Shown: positions 1-7,451 of the stretch, in pieces | Layout: the number at the start of each line of letters is the position of its first letter | Position numbering within the stretch: the first letter of the stretch is position 1 | Assembly (NCBI GenBank): GCA_020438595.1 | Contig: JAGQUI010000045.1 | Coordinates: 1-11,620, forward strand | Source of the DNA: Propionibacteriaceae bacterium | GTDB taxonomy: Bacteria; Actinomycetota; Actinomycetes; Propionibacteriales; Propionibacteriaceae | Direction: 5' to 3' | Length of the DNA stretch: 11,620 bases | Position numbers and translations under genes: made by a program | The notes under the pieces: model-generated | Databases searched by the model: none | What the model saw: the letters and a program-made list of their open reading frames with translations, nothing else | Told to the model about the DNA's origin: nothing

Positions 1-1341
1 CGCAACCTGTGGACGTTCGGTGTGGGCACCGTCGGCCGCGACATGGTGTACACGCTGGTCAGCCTGTACCTGGTGTTCTTCCTCAGCGACGTGCTCAGGC
101 CGTCGCCGGAGGCGTTCCTGTGGGCGACGTCGCTGATCCTGGTGGTGCGGCTGTTCGACGCGGTCACCGACATCCTGATGGGCGCGATCGTGGACAACAC
201 CCGCACCCGCTGGGGCCACTACAAGCCCTGGATCGCCGGGGGAGTGGTGGCGTCCGCGGTGTTCACCGTGCTGCTGTTCACCGATCTGGGCCTGACCGGC
301 GCGGGGTTCGTCGCCGGGTTCGTGGTCATCTACTTCGGCTGGAGCCTGGCGTGGACGGCCAACGACATCCCGTACTGGTCGATGCTGCCCGCGCTCACCG
401 TGGACCAGAAGCAGCGGGAACGGTTCGGCGCGGTCGCGAAGGTGTTCGCGACCATCGGGCTGTTCACCGTGGTCGTGTCGGTGCTGCCGGTGACCAAGGC
501 GCTGGCGCCCGGCTTCGGCAGCGTGCCGGCCTGGACGCTGTACGCGATCGGCGTCGTGGCGATCATGCTGGTCGGACAGGTGGTGACGCTGATCGGGGTC
601 AGGGAGCCGGCGATCGTGGTCGAGCAGGAGCGCACCCGGCTGAAGGAACTGGCGCAGGTGGTGTTCCGCAACGACCAGTTGCTGTGGGTCGCGATCGCGA
701 TGGTGCTGTTCATGACCGGCTACCTGACCACGACGACGTTCGGCACCTACTACTTCAAGTACGTCTACGGCGACGAGAACATGTACTCGCCGTTCGGGGC
801 GGTGCTGGTGGCCAGCCAGTTGCTCGGCTACGGCATCTTCCCCCTGGTGTCGAAGCGGATCTCGCGGCGGAACCTGTACACGATCGCGACCGGGCTGATC
901 CTGGCCGGGTACCTGGTGTTCTTCCTCAGTCCCGCGAACATCGTGTTCATCGCGATCGCCGGGCTACTGCTGTTCATCGGTGACTCGTTCATCACGCTGC
1001 TGATGCTGGTCTTCCTCACCGACACGATCGAGTACGGCCAGTGGAAGCTCGGCCGCCGCAACGGCGCGGTCACGTTCGCCCTGCAGCCGTTCATCAACAA
1101 GGTCGGGGCGGCGCTCTCCACCCAGATCGTGGCGATCGCGGTCTACTTCGCCGCGCTCGATCCCCTGCGGCCCGAGGCGGCCACCCCGTCCGCCCTGCTC
1201 ATCATCAGGATCGGCATGCTCGTGGTGCCGCCGGTCCTGATCGTGGTCAGCTACCTGATCTACCGGGCCAAGTACCGCATCGACGACGCCTTCTACGCCC
1301 GGATCGTCGCCGAACTGAAGGAGCGCGGCCAGCTGCGGTGA
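1..1341 (+). CDS. GPH-family (MelB-like) sugar:cation symporter, 5' partial
   Basis: This is the C-terminal 446 residues of a glycoside-pentoside-hexuronide:cation symporter, an inner-membrane MFS carrier that takes up a sugar or glycoside with Na+ or H+. The reading frame is open to the first base of the window and already matches the family (FGVGTVGRDMVYTLVS), so the true start lies upstream. The GTG at 22 is internal. Visible family signatures are the first membrane helix with GRDMVY, the loop RLFDAVTDILMG followed by DNTRTRWGHYKPW (the MelB-type acidic cation/sugar site and the loop after helix 2), the AWTANDIPYW stretch, and the late cytosolic motif DTIEYGQWKLGRRNG near residues 340-355. 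The rest alternates hydrophobic helices, about 11-12 in total. The C-terminus is short and basic. Neighbours do not reveal the substrate; a glycosidase gene upstream of the window would be typical. The family is sure and the substrate unknown. Confidence 0.93.
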   Translation, partial: RNLWTFGVGTVGRDMVYTLVSLYLVFFLSDVLRPSPEAFLWATSLILVVRLFDAVTDILMGAIVDNTRTRWGHYKPWIAGGVVASAVFTVLLFTDLGLTGAGFVAGFVVIYFGWSLAWTANDIPYWSMLPALTVDQKQRERFGAVAKVFATIGLFTVVVSVLPVTKALAPGFGSVPAWTLYAIGVVAIMLVGQVVTLIGVREPAIVVEQERTRLKELAQVVFRNDQLLWVAIAMVLFMTGYLTTTTFGTYYFKYVYGDENMYSPFGAVLVASQLLGYGIFPLVSKRISRRNLYTIATGLILAGYLVFFLSPANIVFIAIAGLLLFIGDSFITLLMLVFLTDTIEYGQWKLGRRNGAVTFALQPFINKVGAALSTQIVAIAVYFAALDPLRPEAATPSALLIIRIGMLVVPPVLIVVSYLIYRAKYRIDDAFYARIVAELKERGQLR

Positions 1342-1477
1342 GGGGGGTACCGACGGCTCGCCCGCGGAAGCGAAGGGCAGCCGGTGGCGACCTCCGCCCG
1401 CAGCTGAGGGCCACCCGGGTCGTTCGGCCGCCTTCGGGGTACAGGGAGGGTGAGGTGACACACGACAGGAGAGCACC

Positions 1478-1642
1478 ATGGCCGAGGAACACACGACTTG
1501 CCCCGTCTGCGGCATGGAGGTCGATCGGGCGAACGCCCCCTCCGCGGTGCACGACGCCCAGACCTACTACTTCTGCTCGAGGGGCTGCCGCGACGCCTTC
1601 GTCGCCGATCCTGCCCACTACGTCGGGAACACCGGGAGTTGA
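1478..1642 (+). CDS. small YHS-domain metal-binding protein (54 aa)
   Basis: This short gene encodes a 54-residue protein that is almost entirely one YHS/TRASH-type domain. It begins MAEEHTTCPVCGMEV and later has YYFCSRGCRDAF, giving the CxxCGM plus FCSxxC pattern thought to bind a metal such as copper, zinc or iron. The tail FVADPAHYVG is the usual end of the domain. Such domains occur in copper-transporting ATPases and as free-standing small proteins in metal handling; which role applies here is inference. An AGGAGAG ribosome site lies about 6 bases before the ATG, supporting this start. It follows the symporter by 136 bases and precedes the secreted propeller gene by 82 bases, with no clear functional link. 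Confidence 0.88.
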   Translation: MAEEHTTCPVCGMEVDRANAPSAVHDAQTYYFCSRGCRDAFVADPAHYVGNTGS

Positions 1643-1724
1643 GGGCGGCACAATTCCTCAACCGTGAGCCGGGATGCTCCGGGTAGCGCCGAAGGTGTCC
1701 TGTCAGCGCTGAAAGGGGACCATC

Positions 1725-2669
1725 GTGAAATTCCGCACCGGCGCCCGGCTGGCCGTCCTCGGACTGGCCACGGCACTCGCCGCCAGCCTCGCCCCAGCCG
1801 TCGCCCGGGCCCACGGGGGACCCGGCGGCGGCCCGTACCCGGCCGTGCTCCGGCTGCCGGACGGCTTCCGTCCCGAGGGCATCGCGATCCGGGGCAACAC
1901 CGCGTACTTCGGTTCGCTGGCCGACGGCGACATCTATGCGGTCAGCCTGCGCACCGGCAATGGCGCGTTGATCAGCGAGGGCCCGGGCACCCCGTCCGTC
2001 GGCCTGACGGTGGACGGTCGTGGACGCCTGTTCGTCGCCGGCGGGCCGGCGGGGGACGCGAGGGTGGTCGACACCCGCACCGGTGAGGTGCTCGCCGGCT
2101 ACCCGTTGGCCGCGGGGGCGAGCTTCGTGAACGACGTGGTGCTCACCCGGCGCACAGCCTGGTTCACCGACTCCCAGAACCCCGTCCTGTACGGGCTGCC
2201 GCTGGGGCGGCACGGGCAGCTCCCCGACCCTGCCGACGTCATCCAGCTGCCGCTCAGCGGGGACTACGTCCACGGGCCCGGCTTCAACCTCAACGGCATC
2301 GCCGCGACCCCTGACGGCCGTGCGCTGCTCGCCGTGCAGACCAGCACGGGCCTGCTGTTCCGGATCGACCCGGGCACCGGGGTCACGCGGACGGTGGATC
2401 TCGGCGGCTACCCGCTGACCAACGGGGACGGCCTGCTGGTGCGGGGCCGCACGCTGTACGCGGTGCAGAACCAGCTGAACCAGGTCGCCGTGTTCAGGCT
2501 CAGCCGTGGCGGGGGGTCCGGAACGTTGCAGCGCACGATCACCAGTCCCGGCTTCGACGTGCCCACCACCGTGGCGGCCTGGGGGCGCTGGCTGTACCTG
2601 CCGAACGCCCGGTTCTCCACGCCGCCCACGCCGGAGACCACCTACACGGCGGTCCGCGTGCCGCGGTGA
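1725..2669 (+). CDS. secreted SMP-30/NHL-like beta-propeller protein
   Basis: A 314-residue exported protein. The GTG start is preceded by GAAAGGGGA at a good distance. Residues 1-29 form a Sec signal peptide: basic MKFRTGAR, an Ala/Leu core, then AVARA before the likely cleavage site, with no lipobox cysteine. The mature part has repeating strands of the type seen in SMP-30/gluconolactonase and NHL propellers (PEGIAI near 50, YFGSLADGDIYAV, RLFVAGG, FVNDVVL near 134, AWFTDS, NLNGIAATPDG near 188, NGDGLLVRG near 233). Glu51, Asn136, Asn190 and Asp235 fall where SMP-30 enzymes carry their metal ligands, so lactonase-like hydrolysis is possible, but this is inference from position only. It may equally be a non-catalytic extracellular binding propeller. 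It is convergent with the antiporter gene. Confidence 0.8.
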   Translation: MKFRTGARLAVLGLATALAASLAPAVARAHGGPGGGPYPAVLRLPDGFRPEGIAIRGNTAYFGSLADGDIYAVSLRTGNGALISEGPGTPSVGLTVDGRGRLFVAGGPAGDARVVDTRTGEVLAGYPLAAGASFVNDVVLTRRTAWFTDSQNPVLYGLPLGRHGQLPDPADVIQLPLSGDYVHGPGFNLNGIAATPDGRALLAVQTSTGLLFRIDPGTGVTRTVDLGGYPLTNGDGLLVRGRTLYAVQNQLNQVAVFRLSRGGGSGTLQRTITSPGFDVPTTVAAWGRWLYLPNARFSTPPTPETTYTAVRVPR

Positions 2670-2682
2670 TCCCGTCCGGACA

Positions 2683-2696
2683 GACCCGTCGGGGTC
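2683..2696. terminator. short hairpin between convergent genes
   Basis: GACCC and GGGTC form a 5-bp stem with loop GTCG, 14 bases after the propeller stop and 65 bases from the antiporter stop. It sits in the 91-base gap between two convergent genes, where a bidirectional terminator is expected. There is no T-tract on either strand, so the terminator role is only suggested. Confidence 0.25.
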
Positions 2697-2760
2697 GTGG
2701 CCCGCAGCATCGGCCGTCCGAGGGTTCCCGCGCGGCTGTCCGGTGGGCCCGGCCGCCCCG

Positions 2761-4863
2761 TCAGGACGAGAACCGTTGTTCGAGCCACTCCTCGTCCTGC
2801 TCGCCGGCCACGCCGCGGGCGCGCAGCACGGCCACCGCGCGCAGGCCCCAGCCGGCGCGAGAGAGTTCGGCCAGGCGGCCGAGTTCGTCGTCCAGGTTCG
2901 CCTCGCTCTCGTCGGCCAGGCGATCGAGGTCGGTGGTGCAGGTGGCGTCGAACCCGACATAGAGGGCGAGCACCTTCTCGAAGGGGGCGGGCAGGAACAC
3001 CGGATCGTCGAACTCGGTCTGCATGCCACGCAGCACCCGCACCACCCGCCGCGCCATCACCAGCTGGGCCCGGGCGGACTCGATCCGCTCACCCGGCAAC
3101 GGGGTCCGCTCCCGGCGGGTCACCCGCTCGACAGTGTTGCGCACCAGGGCGTCGAAGATGTCCCTGCGATCGCGCGACCGATGCCAGTCCATCTCGTCGA
3201 GGTGCGCGGCGCGGATTGCCTCGGTCTGCAGCTGGAGCTTGCCGTGCAGGCGTCGGTAGGTGAGTTCGTCGACCTCGTTGTTGACGTAGAGCTGCTTGAG
3301 CGCGGTCTCCTCGATGTGGACGGCGGTCAGCCGCAGCGCCTGCTCGAAGAGCGCCTCGCCGTGTGCGGCCAGCAACTCCTCGCGCTCCGCCGAGACGGAG
3401 GCGATGGCCGCGTCCAGGGCGGCGACCTCGGCCTGCGCCCGTTCGTCGCGCAGGACCGCCCGCGACTCCGAGTGCTGGAAGCCCGATCGCTCGGTCATCA
3501 GGAAGTACATCGCCAGGTCGCACTTGCGGGCCAGTTCGATCGGATCGGGTCGGTCCACCGCCAGGCGGCGCATCAGGGGACCGATCAGTGGCGCCTTCAG
3601 GAACAGGGTGACGAGGATGCACGAGATGACGAGGGCGAGCAGGAAGTCCCGGGGCGAGGATGCAAGCCGCCAGCCGGCCACCGTGAGATCCTCGGGGATC
3701 AGCATCACCACGATGATCGCCAGCGCGCCGCGCACGCTGCCCCAGGCGAGCAACCACTGCCAGCTCCGGGGCACCCCCGCATCCAGCTTCAGCCAGTTCA
3801 CCGGGGCCGTCACCGCGAACACCGACACGGCGCGCATCCCGGCGACGACGAGTACGGCGACCAGCATCACCAGCCACAGGTCCGCCAGCGCCACCTCCGT
3901 GGAGGCGAACAGCAGGCCCGCCAGCAGGAAGACCAGCGAGTTCACCACGAACGCGAGGTGGCTGACCACCTTGTCGACGTACGCGTCCGTGCGCGGCGTG
4001 AGCGAGTGGCGGGCGTAGTTCCCGAGGAACAGCGACGAGACCGTCGTGGCGATGATCGAGGACACCCGCAGCTCGAGCTCCCCGACGGAGAGCTCCAGTT
4101 CGTTGACCAACTCGGAGCTGATGAAGACCAGGTGCGCCGAGATGATCAGCAACGTCGCCGAGACGAACTCGTTGGACCTCGTCTTGCGCAGCGCCAGTGT
4201 GAACAGCCCGGCAGCACCCAGCCCCAGCAGCAGCCCTGCCAGCACCATCACGACGAAGGCCAGCAGGCCGAACAGCACGGTCGAGCCCCCGTGGAAGCCA
4301 GTGCTGATCATGCCCAGCACCACGAGGAACAGCGCGACCGCCGTGCCGTCGTTGAAAAGGCTCTCGCCCTCGAAGATCACGGTCAGCCGTCGAGGAGCGC
4401 CGAAGTCCTTGAACAGGGCCAGCACCGCCACGGGGTCGGTGGCCGAGATGATCGCGCCGAAGAGCAACAGCACCTCGAACGGCACCGTGTAGCCGATCGC
4501 GCCCAACAGCAGCCAGAGCAGTCCGGCCGAACCGAAGGCCGAGATCAACAGGCCGAGCACGGACAGCAGCAGGATCGTCCAGGAACTCTCGAGCATGGTC
4601 CGGATGCTCATCGAGTACCCGGAATCGAAGATCAGCACGGGCAGGAAGATCAGGAAGAGCAGCTCCGGGGTGAGCTGGAAGTCGGTGAGGAAGCCGGCCA
4701 TCGGGGCGAGCGCGGGGAGTTCGACGACGGGCACCAGCACGATGCCCACCGCCACGAGCAGCACGGTGTAGGGAAGGTTGAATCGCCGGGCCGCGTAGAA
4801 GATCACCGCGGACAGCGCGAGCAGAACGAAGACCGCCAGGACGGCCGTGGTCGTCAACTCCAT
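2761..4863 (-). CDS. CPA1-family Na+(K+)/H+ antiporter with long cytosolic C-terminal region
   Basis: A 700-residue membrane antiporter that exchanges Na+ or K+ for H+ across the cytoplasmic membrane, for pH and salt homeostasis. The first about 430 residues are hydrophobic with CPA1 hallmarks: ATDPVAVLAL at 141-150, FEGESLFNDGTA at 164-174 (the ND ion-binding pair at 171-172), LFLGNYARHSLTPRT near 278, and WGSVRGAL at 374-381. Residues about 431-700 are hydrophilic and helix-rich with many Glu/Arg, a cytosolic tail typical of bacterial NhaP/Nhx-like members that may sense pH or nucleotide; no cNMP or RCK motif is recognisable. An acidic run between residues 249 and 266 (ELVNELELSVGELEL) lengthens one loop. 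The ATG at 4863 fits the expected N-terminal helix, although no strong ribosome site is visible. It lies 133 bases downstream of the Rossmann gene on the same strand and may be co-transcribed with it. Confidence 0.93.
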   Translation of the reverse strand: MELTTTAVLAVFVLLALSAVIFYAARRFNLPYTVLLVAVGIVLVPVVELPALAPMAGFLTDFQLTPELLFLIFLPVLIFDSGYSMSIRTMLESSWTILLLSVLGLLISAFGSAGLLWLLLGAIGYTVPFEVLLLFGAIISATDPVAVLALFKDFGAPRRLTVIFEGESLFNDGTAVALFLVVLGMISTGFHGGSTVLFGLLAFVVMVLAGLLLGLGAAGLFTLALRKTRSNEFVSATLLIISAHLVFISSELVNELELSVGELELRVSSIIATTVSSLFLGNYARHSLTPRTDAYVDKVVSHLAFVVNSLVFLLAGLLFASTEVALADLWLVMLVAVLVVAGMRAVSVFAVTAPVNWLKLDAGVPRSWQWLLAWGSVRGALAIIVVMLIPEDLTVAGWRLASSPRDFLLALVISCILVTLFLKAPLIGPLMRRLAVDRPDPIELARKCDLAMYFLMTERSGFQHSESRAVLRDERAQAEVAALDAAIASVSAEREELLAAHGEALFEQALRLTAVHIEETALKQLYVNNEVDELTYRRLHGKLQLQTEAIRAAHLDEMDWHRSRDRRDIFDALVRNTVERVTRRERTPLPGERIESARAQLVMARRVVRVLRGMQTEFDDPVFLPAPFEKVLALYVGFDATCTTDLDRLADESEANLDDELGRLAELSRAGWGLRAVAVLRARGVAGEQDEEWLEQRFSS

Positions 4864-4996
4864 GATCCATGGTGACAGGGAACGCCCCGGGGATGGGCCC
4901 GCTCCGCCAGATCCGGGGAGGGCAGCCGCTCCCGGGAGGTGGCCGGGCCGTGCCCCGCGGCGGTTCCGTCGTTCGTGGGACGGACGACTCCAGGTG

Positions 4997-5641
4997 TCAG
5001 TGCGCCACGTGGAACCGGCGCCGGTGGTGGGAGGGGTGCTCGATCTCGTCCACCACCGCGATCGCGAGGTCGGCGGCCGAGATCTCGGAATGTCCGTCCG
5101 GGCCCTTCAGCAGGACGTCGTCGCTGATCCGGTAGGCGCCGGTCGCGACGCTGGGCACCCAGGCGCCGAACTCGGCCGCCGGGCTGACGTAGAACCAGTC
5201 CAGCGACTCGTCGGTGGCCCGCAGGGTGTCCAGCTTGCGCAGCCCCACCTCGATCTCGGGCAGCACCTCGGGCGGGTTGTCCGCGACGTCGAACAGGCGC
5301 GACCCGCCCGGCGCCACCAGCAGGGACGACGCCCCGCCCAGCACGCCCAGGCGGACCCCCGACTCCCGCGCCCGCTCCACCAGCGCGTCGATGACGCCGT
5401 CCACCCGGTCCGCCATGTCGCCGCGGGGGGAGAGGGCCTCGAACACCACGTCTGCCCCGTCCACCGCCTGCGCGAGCACGTCCTCGTCGAGCACCGAACC
5501 GGTGACGTAGCGGACTCCGGGCACGGGTTCTTCCGCGGGCCTGCGGCTGAATGCCGTCACCTGGTGCCCTCGCCGGGCGGCCTCCCGGACCACCGCGCTG
5601 CCCCCGTAACCGGTTCCGCCCAGTACCGAGATCCGTGCCAT
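4997..5641 (-). CDS. NAD(P)-binding Rossmann protein (NmrA/YwnB-like, atypical SDR)
   Basis: A 214-residue soluble protein with an N-terminal dinucleotide site, ISVLGGTGYGGSAVVREA, where GGTGYGG at 8-14 is the GxxGxxG loop, followed by a basic residue pair in FSRRP that would favour NADP(H). Next come VRYVTGSVLDE and the strand ADVVFEALSPRG. The later part has GVLGGASSLL and DWFYVSPAAEF, then a C-terminal segment with SEISAADLAIAVVDEIE, all as in NAD(P)H-binding proteins of the YwnB/NmrA-like group (PF13460 type). Length is normal for the short subgroup. Such proteins are often oxidoreductases or redox sensors of unknown substrate; no SDR YxxxK catalytic pair is evident. The start is supported by GGAGGAGA about 6 bases upstream of the ATG. 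It precedes the antiporter on the same strand. Confidence 0.88.
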   Translation of the reverse strand: MARISVLGGTGYGGSAVVREAARRGHQVTAFSRRPAEEPVPGVRYVTGSVLDEDVLAQAVDGADVVFEALSPRGDMADRVDGVIDALVERARESGVRLGVLGGASSLLVAPGGSRLFDVADNPPEVLPEIEVGLRKLDTLRATDESLDWFYVSPAAEFGAWVPSVATGAYRISDDVLLKGPDGHSEISAADLAIAVVDEIEHPSHHRRRFHVAH

Positions 5642-5669
5642 GTCCGCTCTCCTCCGTCTCGTCGATCCC

Positions 5670-5696
5670 GCTATACCAAGGTTGTTGCCGCTTCAA
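5670..5696 (-). promoter_or_regulatory. possible promoter of the Rossmann gene
   Basis: On the minus strand TTGAAG (5691-5696) and TATAGC (5670-5675) are separated by 15 bases, about 30 bases before the ATG at 5641 and just ahead of its strong ribosome site. The local sequence is less GC-rich than its surroundings. The spacer is shorter than the usual 17, so this is tentative. Confidence 0.35.
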
Positions 5697-5776
5697 CTAT
5701 TCCCGCCACCGTGCGGCCGGTGCCTGGGCGGACGCCGTGTCACCCTCATGGGGTCTTGGAAGGCATCTCCGACAAG

Positions 5777-5793
5777 GCTTAACCTCGTTAAGC
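5777..5793. promoter_or_regulatory. operator-like palindrome
   Basis: GCTTAAC, spacer CTC, then GTTAAGC: a perfect 7-bp inverted repeat, AT-rich in a very GC-rich setting. Size and form suit a dimeric helix-turn-helix regulator. It lies about 135 bases upstream of the Rossmann gene start, which is rather far for a classical operator. Its owner is unknown. Confidence 0.4.
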
Positions 5794-5798
5794 GATCT

Positions 5799-5816
5799 CC
5801 CCGGGCCTGCCCGGGG
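5799..5816. repeat. GC-rich hairpin
   Basis: CCCCGGG (5799-5805) and CCCGGGG (5810-5816) can pair around a 4-base loop, directly after the preceding palindrome. There is no T-run on either side. It could be a weak terminator or a chance GC structure. Confidence 0.3.
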
Positions 5817-6133
5817 CACGACTCACTGCCCGTATCTGGAGGGGCGCGGGCAGCGAGAGCGTGGGCTGGGAGCGTCCGGCCAAGGCGGTGGCGGGACGCC
5901 CCCGGCAGATCGCGGTGGCCAACAGCGGGACTGCACCTGGGTGTCACCCGTTCGGGGACTTGGTTCAGCGGAGTTCCGGCCTAATCTTGAGGAATCCGTT
6001 CGCGGCAACTGGGGGGGTGTCCGGAACGGTTCACGCGAGTTGTGCGGGGGGCGTCGACTTGCGTGGCGGCCCGGGTCTTCCGGGGTGGCGGCCTCGGGGC
6101 CGGGTTGGCCCGGCATTCGGCGACAGTGCCAAC

Positions 6134-6364
6134 TCAGGCGGGGGTGTACGCGCGCAGGAAGACGGCAGCACCTGCCGCTGCCCGCGCCTCGACGGCGGCC
6201 CGGTCCAGGATCGCCGGGACGAACATTCCCCGGTCGACGTCGGCCCCCATCACCAGGAAGGCGAAGTGCTCCGCGGCAAGCGCCGGGTCGTCCAGCACCA
6301 GGTGGCCGCTCCGGGAGAGTGTGCCGAAAAGGTCGGCCAGTGCGCGCAGCACCGCCTCTGGGGC
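6134..6364 (-). pseudogene. C-terminal remnant of a TetR/AcrR-family regulator
   Basis: The minus-strand frame ending at 6134 encodes about 76 residues that match only the ligand-binding C-terminal part of TetR/AcrR regulators: PEAVLRALADLFGTL, then SGHLVLDDPALAAEHFAFL, VMGADVDRGMF and a final helix with AAVEARAAAGAAVFLRAY. The N-terminal helix-turn-helix domain (normally about the first 50 residues, of about 190-210 total) is missing. Upstream of the codons for PEAVL the sequence loses resemblance to the family and reaches a stop at 6398-6400. A GTG at 6352 could start a 72-residue product, but without a DNA-binding domain it would not act as a repressor. The cut coincides with the broken 5' end of the DUF998 gene on the other strand, pointing to a single deletion. 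Confidence 0.78.
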
Positions 6365-6366
6365 TC

Positions 6367-6714
6367 GGCTTCCCGCCGGGCGCCAACGGGGGAGCGGTCA
6401 CGGCGAGCGGCGTCCTGCACCTGGTGTTCGGGGCGATCGGGTTCGTGGCGATGGCTGCGGCGGCGTTCGCACACTCCGCCTGGAGCCGGAGGATCGGAGC
6501 CCGGACGCAGGCGCGTGTCGCCCTGCTGCTCGGCGTGTTCATCCTGCTCGGCTTCTTCGCCGGCGCGGCGCTCTCGTCCGGCCCGGTCGGCATCGCGCTG
6601 CTCTGGCTCGCGGTGCTCGCCCAGTGGGCCTGGCTCGGCCTCGCGTGTGCCCAGATCTACGCGTGGTCCCCCCACCCGCTGGGAGATCGGTCCGGAGCGA
6701 CGTCGCAGCGGTAG
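6367..6714 (+). pseudogene. C-terminal remnant of a DUF998-type membrane protein
   Basis: About 115 residues in frame from 6367 to the TAG at 6714. The opening GFPPGANGG and SGVLHLVFGAIGFVAMA look like the middle of DUF998 integral membrane proteins (a GYPPG-type loop, then a histidine before a helix). Three membrane helices follow, near VLHLVFGAIGFVAMAAAAFA, VALLLGVFILLGFFAGAAL and IALLWLAVLAQWAWLGLA. DUF998 proteins usually have about 200 residues and six helices, so roughly the first half is gone. No ribosome site or convincing start precedes the fragment. The family function is unknown; members are often encoded next to TetR regulators, as the neighbouring remnant is here. A short product from GTG 6424 is possible but doubtful. 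Confidence 0.65.
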
Positions 6715-6754
6715 CGGTGTGGACGCCGCGGCCGCGGTGAGTGATGATCGGGTG

Positions 6755-7153
6755 ATGCGCCCCGAACGACCGTTCCTCGGCCTCACATCGGTCACGATCA
6801 GCTGCCCCGCGCCGCGGAAGCTCGCGTCCTTCTAAGCCACGTTGCTCGGTGGTGTGGTCACGGCGGAGGAGCGCGGCCTGCCGGACGAGCCCGGGGAGGC
6901 CGGCTGGGCCCAGGTCGCGACCGACCGGCTCCGGCTCAACTTCGAGTATGAGCGGCACTGGGCGCCGCCGGTCTGGCCGGCGGTTCGGGATCGGCAGACC
7001 GCGACCCAACACCTCGACATCCACGTACGGGATCTCGACGCCGCGGTGCGATGGGCGGTCTGGTGTGGCGCGCGCGAGGCGTCCGTGCAGCCTCAGGAGG
7101 GTGTGCGGGTTCTGATCGATCCGGCCGGCCACCCGTTCTGCCTGTTCACCTGA
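6755..7153 (+). pseudogene. VOC/glyoxalase-like gene interrupted by one in-frame TAA
   Basis: The frame from ATG 6755 to TGA 7153 encodes a complete single-domain VOC protein of the Glyoxalase_6 kind, except for a TAA at 6833-6835. Before it reads FLGLTSVTISCPAPRKLASF; after it, in the same frame, ATLLGGVV and then WAQVATDRLRLNFEYE, APPVWP, QHLDIHVRDLDAAVRWA and VLIDPAGHPFCLFT. In this family the residue after the Phe of ...LASF is almost always Tyr (FYxxLLG), so TAC or TAT changed to TAA is the simplest reading. Total length, 132 codons, is normal. A TTG at 6842 could restart a product lacking the first strand and helix, unlikely to fold. VOC proteins of this type are metal-dependent or binding proteins of unknown substrate. 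A sequencing error is the main alternative. Confidence 0.8.
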
Positions 7154-7174
7154 GGGCGGGAGGGGAGGGGGCGC

Positions 7175-7420
7175 TCAGTCCGCGTCCTTTTCCTTCTCCT
7201 TTTCCTTCTTGCGCTTCTTGCGCTTCTTCCTGGCCTTGGCCCAGGCGACGACCTTCTGCTCGTCCCACAGGGGCGTGCGGCCGTCGGTCCACTCCTCGCG
7301 GGGCGCGTGGAACTCCTTGCCGTTCTTGCGTTCCTTGGACATCGCGGACCGGAACTGGTCCTTCGGGACTCCCACCCGCTCTGCGGCCTGCGACGTCGTC
7401 AAGTACACAGACCGCACCAT
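7175..7420 (-). CDS. small helix-turn-helix protein with lysine-rich tail
   Basis: An 81-residue protein with clean high-GC codon use. Residues 7-25 (LTTSQAAERVGVPKDQFRS) form a MerR/excisionase-like helix-turn-helix; a following segment ends in DGRTPLWDEQKVVAWAKAR, the second half of this compact winged fold, in which the Trp-Asp-Glu helix packs on the first. The last 19 residues are almost all Lys, Arg, Glu and Asp, a flexible tail that would add non-specific DNA or RNA contact. Likely role: a small DNA-binding regulator; no phage or integrase neighbour suggests an excisionase. It starts 21 bases after the stop of the 44-aa gene, so both are probably one transcript, although no strong ribosome site precedes its ATG. 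It is convergent with the broken VOC gene, 21 bases away. Confidence 0.82.
   Translation of the reverse strand: MVRSVYLTTSQAAERVGVPKDQFRSAMSKERKNGKEFHAPREEWTDGRTPLWDEQKVVAWAKARKKRKKRKKEKEKEKDAD
7185..7228. repeat. pyrimidine tract and 9-bp tandem repeat inside the HTH gene tail
   Basis: On the plus strand, 7185-7210 is 26 uninterrupted pyrimidines, followed by two copies of GCGCTTCTT (7211-7219 and 7220-7228). On the coding (minus) strand this gives the Lys/Arg/Glu-rich tail. Such tracts are prone to replication slippage, so tail length may vary between strains. Confidence 0.7.
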
Positions 7421-7434
7421 ACTGGTTGCAGGTG

Positions 7435-7451
7435 ACGGGGATCAGCCCCGT
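7435..7451 (-). repeat. hairpin across the stop codon of the 44-aa gene
   Basis: ACGGGG (7435-7440) and CCCCGT (7446-7451) pair around a 5-base loop that contains part of the 44-aa gene's stop codon, 15 bases before the HTH gene's ATG. It could dampen or couple translation of the second gene. There is no T-run, so it is not a standard terminator. Confidence 0.35.

Larger units (their letters stand above)
5697..6133. other. gene-free stretch upstream of the TetR remnant
   Basis: I recognise no gene here on either strand. The frames are open only because stop codons are rare at this GC content, and their translations are Arg/Gly/Pro-rich with no family resemblance. The stretch holds two inverted repeats (5777-5793 and 5799-5816) and a weak plus-strand promoter-like pair, TTGGTT (5960-5965) and TAATCT (5982-5987), with a 16-base gap. 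A decayed gene or an untranslated RNA cannot be excluded. Confidence 0.5.

Noticed and set aside
2506..4875. 789-codon open frame on the plus strand opposite the antiporter
   Set aside because: Low-complexity His/Gln/Arg-rich translation, a shadow of the antiporter, whose membrane and CPA1 motifs are clear.
5551..6714. Long plus-strand frame that could be read as one 387-aa protein
   Set aside because: Only its last about 115 residues (from 6367) resemble a protein family; the part before overlaps the Rossmann gene's start and is Arg/Gly/Pro noise.
7175..7420. Phage excisionase
   Set aside because: The fold is compatible, but there is no integrase, attachment repeat or phage gene in the window.
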